A stretch of 5,729 bases of DNA from Bacteroidetes bacterium UBA1952. GTDB lineage: Bacteria; Bacteroidota; Bacteroidia; Chitinophagales; Chitinophagaceae. Under the pieces are notes generated by a model. The model was not told the origin of the DNA, did not search any database, and saw nothing but the letters and a program-made list of their open reading frames with translations. Below are positions 4,704-5,729 of this stretch, one piece after another. Made by a program: the position numbers and the translations under genes. Location of the stretch: contig DDEO01000192.1 in the NCBI GenBank assembly GCA_002336725.1, positions 23,248-28,976 on the forward strand, given 5' to 3'. Numbering within the stretch: position 1 is the first letter of the stretch; each line of letters starts with the position of its first letter.

Positions 4704-5552
4704 TTAATCAAGCGGATAAACGGTGTGAAAACGAACCTTGTAAGAGGTGATGGCAGGGTCGGTGGGCTTGACAGGGGCAATGCCCAGCGCCCACGTGCCG
4801 ACACTTCCAGGAAGTATCTTACAGGAAATAGAACGAATGGCCGGGTCTTCCGGACGGCTAACACCGTGATAATCGTGGGCGGCGCAGAACGACAAAGTAG
4901 CAGACGGCCCGTAACCGGGCGGCAAGACGAGCGTCATATAGTTAATGGCTGGCGTGGGCACGGCAGCAACGTTAATAGTCGCCTCACCACGCAAATACAC
5001 TAACCTGGTCAATAAATTTCGGCGCAGCTCTACCATCCACGCCACCGGGCCGCTGGTTCCGGAAAACGGCAACCAGCCGTTGTTTGCACTGGTCGTGTTA
5101 CCCACTCCGGCTGCACGCTGACCGACGATTTCAGTCCAGCGCGGGATCTGATAGATATTGCCAACCGGGGCGGTTGTGCCAGCAGGTAAATCACACGTCA
5201 GATAGCGCGTTACTTCCAGCACATCGTAGGTCTGGCCATTCTCAAAGACCGCCTGCTGGCGTGTTTCTACTAAAAACAAATCGCCATCCGTGGATGGGAT
5301 GGAAGCGCTCCATTGGTTGGCATAGCTGCCCCGGAATGGCAGAATTTCGCCATTGTAGAACATCCAGCCATCGTTTATAAAATCGTTGGTTTGGGTGTCC
5401 TCGCAACCGGAAAGAACCATGACGGTCGGGTATGTACCATCCGGATTCCGGAACGGCCAATTCATCGCGCTGGCCAGCACCTTGTGGTTAAAATCCAGCA
5501 CGTCGGAATCCAGCGGAAAGCCGCCTGTTTTGGAAAAATCTGTATAATCCAT
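4704..5552 (-). CDS. Phage tail-region structural protein, 282 aa
   Basis: A 282-aa protein of a family I recognise from Bacteroidota prophages, always beside tail fibre genes; its exact virion role is not established. Typical features are the N-terminus MDYTDFSKTGGFPLDSDVLDF (family pattern 'YtdF...GGFPL...LDF'), then VMVLSGCE (44-51), DGWMFYNGEILPFRG (61-75), and a later segment DLFLVETRQQAVFENGQTYDV (91-111). The C-terminal half is rich in Thr, Ala and beta-type strands, as in virion proteins (for example YLRGEATINVAAV, YMTLVLPPGYGP and SYKVRFHTVYPLD). No enzyme motif, signal peptide or membrane segment is visible. ATG 5552 is 2 nt after the stop of the upstream gene, and its own stop is 2 nt before the tail fibre ATG, so the three genes form one tightly packed late operon. 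It may be a baseplate or fibre-connector protein. Confidence 0.9.
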   Translation of the reverse strand: MDYTDFSKTGGFPLDSDVLDFNHKVLASAMNWPFRNPDGTYPTVMVLSGCEDTQTNDFINDGWMFYNGEILPFRGSYANQWSASIPSTDGDLFLVETRQQAVFENGQTYDVLEVTRYLTCDLPAGTTAPVGNIYQIPRWTEIVGQRAAGVGNTTSANNGWLPFSGTSGPVAWMVELRRNLLTRLVYLRGEATINVAAVPTPAINYMTLVLPPGYGPSATLSFCAAHDYHGVSRPEDPAIRSISCKILPGSVGTWALGIAPVKPTDPAITSYKVRFHTVYPLD

Positions 5553-5554
5553 TT

Positions 5555-5729
5555 CTAAAAGGTTTTTATTGTAAAAACGGAGGAAGGGATGCGGTATTTG
5601 TTCACCAGCGCCTTCATGCGCACAGGATCAAAAATCAAAGAGGCGGGCACAAAGACGGTGAACATCGCCCCATATTCTGTCTCCTTCCTGGTATAAACAA
5701 AAGCCGGGGCTACCTCGGCGCGTGTGTAG
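5555..5729 (-). CDS. C-terminal part of an unidentified phage structural protein
   Basis: The - strand frame is open from the window edge to TAG at 5555-5557 and gives 57 residues, YTRAEVAPAFVYTRKETEYG at the visible start and ending KYRIPSSVFTIKTF. No family is recognised. It is a soluble, mixed hydrophobic and basic segment with a strand-like run (AMFTVFVPASLIF) and a short basic helix (DPVRMKALVNKY). Its stop lies 2 nt before the next gene's ATG, and that tight spacing within the tail operon is the main evidence that it is the real frame. Its position directly before two tail-region genes suggests a tail or baseplate protein. Confidence 0.75.
   Translation of the reverse strand, partial: YTRAEVAPAFVYTRKETEYGAMFTVFVPASLIFDPVRMKALVNKYRIPSSVFTIKTF

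Larger units (their letters stand above)
1825..5729. mobile_element. Prophage, terminal part (continues beyond window)
   Basis: The - strand genes from 5729 to 2761 are phage tail structural genes, a tail fibre and a phage-type adenine methyltransferase, followed by accessory genes and then a broken host gene. The edge is placed at 1825 because the host gene remnant ends about here and a TG (1825-1826, read as ...GGACA-3' on the - strand) fits the TG/CA termini of transposable phages. About 50 bp of AT-rich DNA without genes (1825-1875) separates this point from the first phage terminator. The edge position is an inference; the phage nature of 2761-5729 is well supported. The other end, the integrase or transposase, and the head genes lie outside. 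Confidence 0.6.

Noticed and set aside
5562..5578. Perfect 7-bp inverted repeat GTTTTTA-TTG-TAAAAAC as a terminator.
   Set aside because: It lies inside the last codons of the upstream gene in a 2-nt-spaced operon, and a terminator there would cut off the tail fibre genes. Its AT-rich stem is weak and probably incidental.

Overview
The window reads as a Bacteroidota chromosome carrying the end of a prophage. No gene has a Shine-Dalgarno-like site. The best promoter match is the Bacteroidota -7 box (TAnnTTTG). The tRNA does not encode CCA. The Fic, lipoprotein and tail proteins resemble Bacteroidota families. The roughly 50% GC and the 'TATCTTCG/TATCTTTG' type boxes would suit a Chitinophaga- or Cytophaga-like lineage, but that is only a guess.

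Positions 1-~1824 look like host DNA: the last bases of a tRNA (probably tRNA-Leu) with its terminator, a class II Fic AMPylase gene on +, a small lipocalin-like lipoprotein gene on -, and the C-terminal end of an SdiA-regulated-like protein gene on - that has lost its N-terminal part. The break in that gene, a TG dinucleotide at 1825-1826 and the phage gene order beyond it suggest that the prophage ends here.

Positions ~1825-2760 are an accessory segment at the phage edge: a 113-aa unknown protein (-), a divergent 70-aa SH3/KOW-like small protein (+), and a 200-bp gene-free stretch that folds into a long nested hairpin and probably encodes a small structured RNA (+). Two strong bidirectional terminators with an identical 13-nt left arm (1874-1886 and 2727-2739) bracket the segment, as in a phage 'moron' unit. 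The gap between the two divergent genes contains promoter-like boxes and two short inverted repeats.

Positions 2761-5729 are late phage genes, all on - and read towards the phage end: the C-terminus of an unidentified protein, a 282-aa tail-region structural protein, a 362-aa tail fibre/tailspike with a pectate-lyase-type beta-helix, and a D12-class adenine DNA methyltransferase (Dam-like). The first three genes are separated by only 2 nt. Tail, then fibre, then DNA modification, then phage end is the layout of the right end of Mu-like transposable phages. That assignment is an inference, because no transposase is in view. The most novel items are the candidate RNA at about 2593-2760 and the terminator-bounded accessory unit around it.
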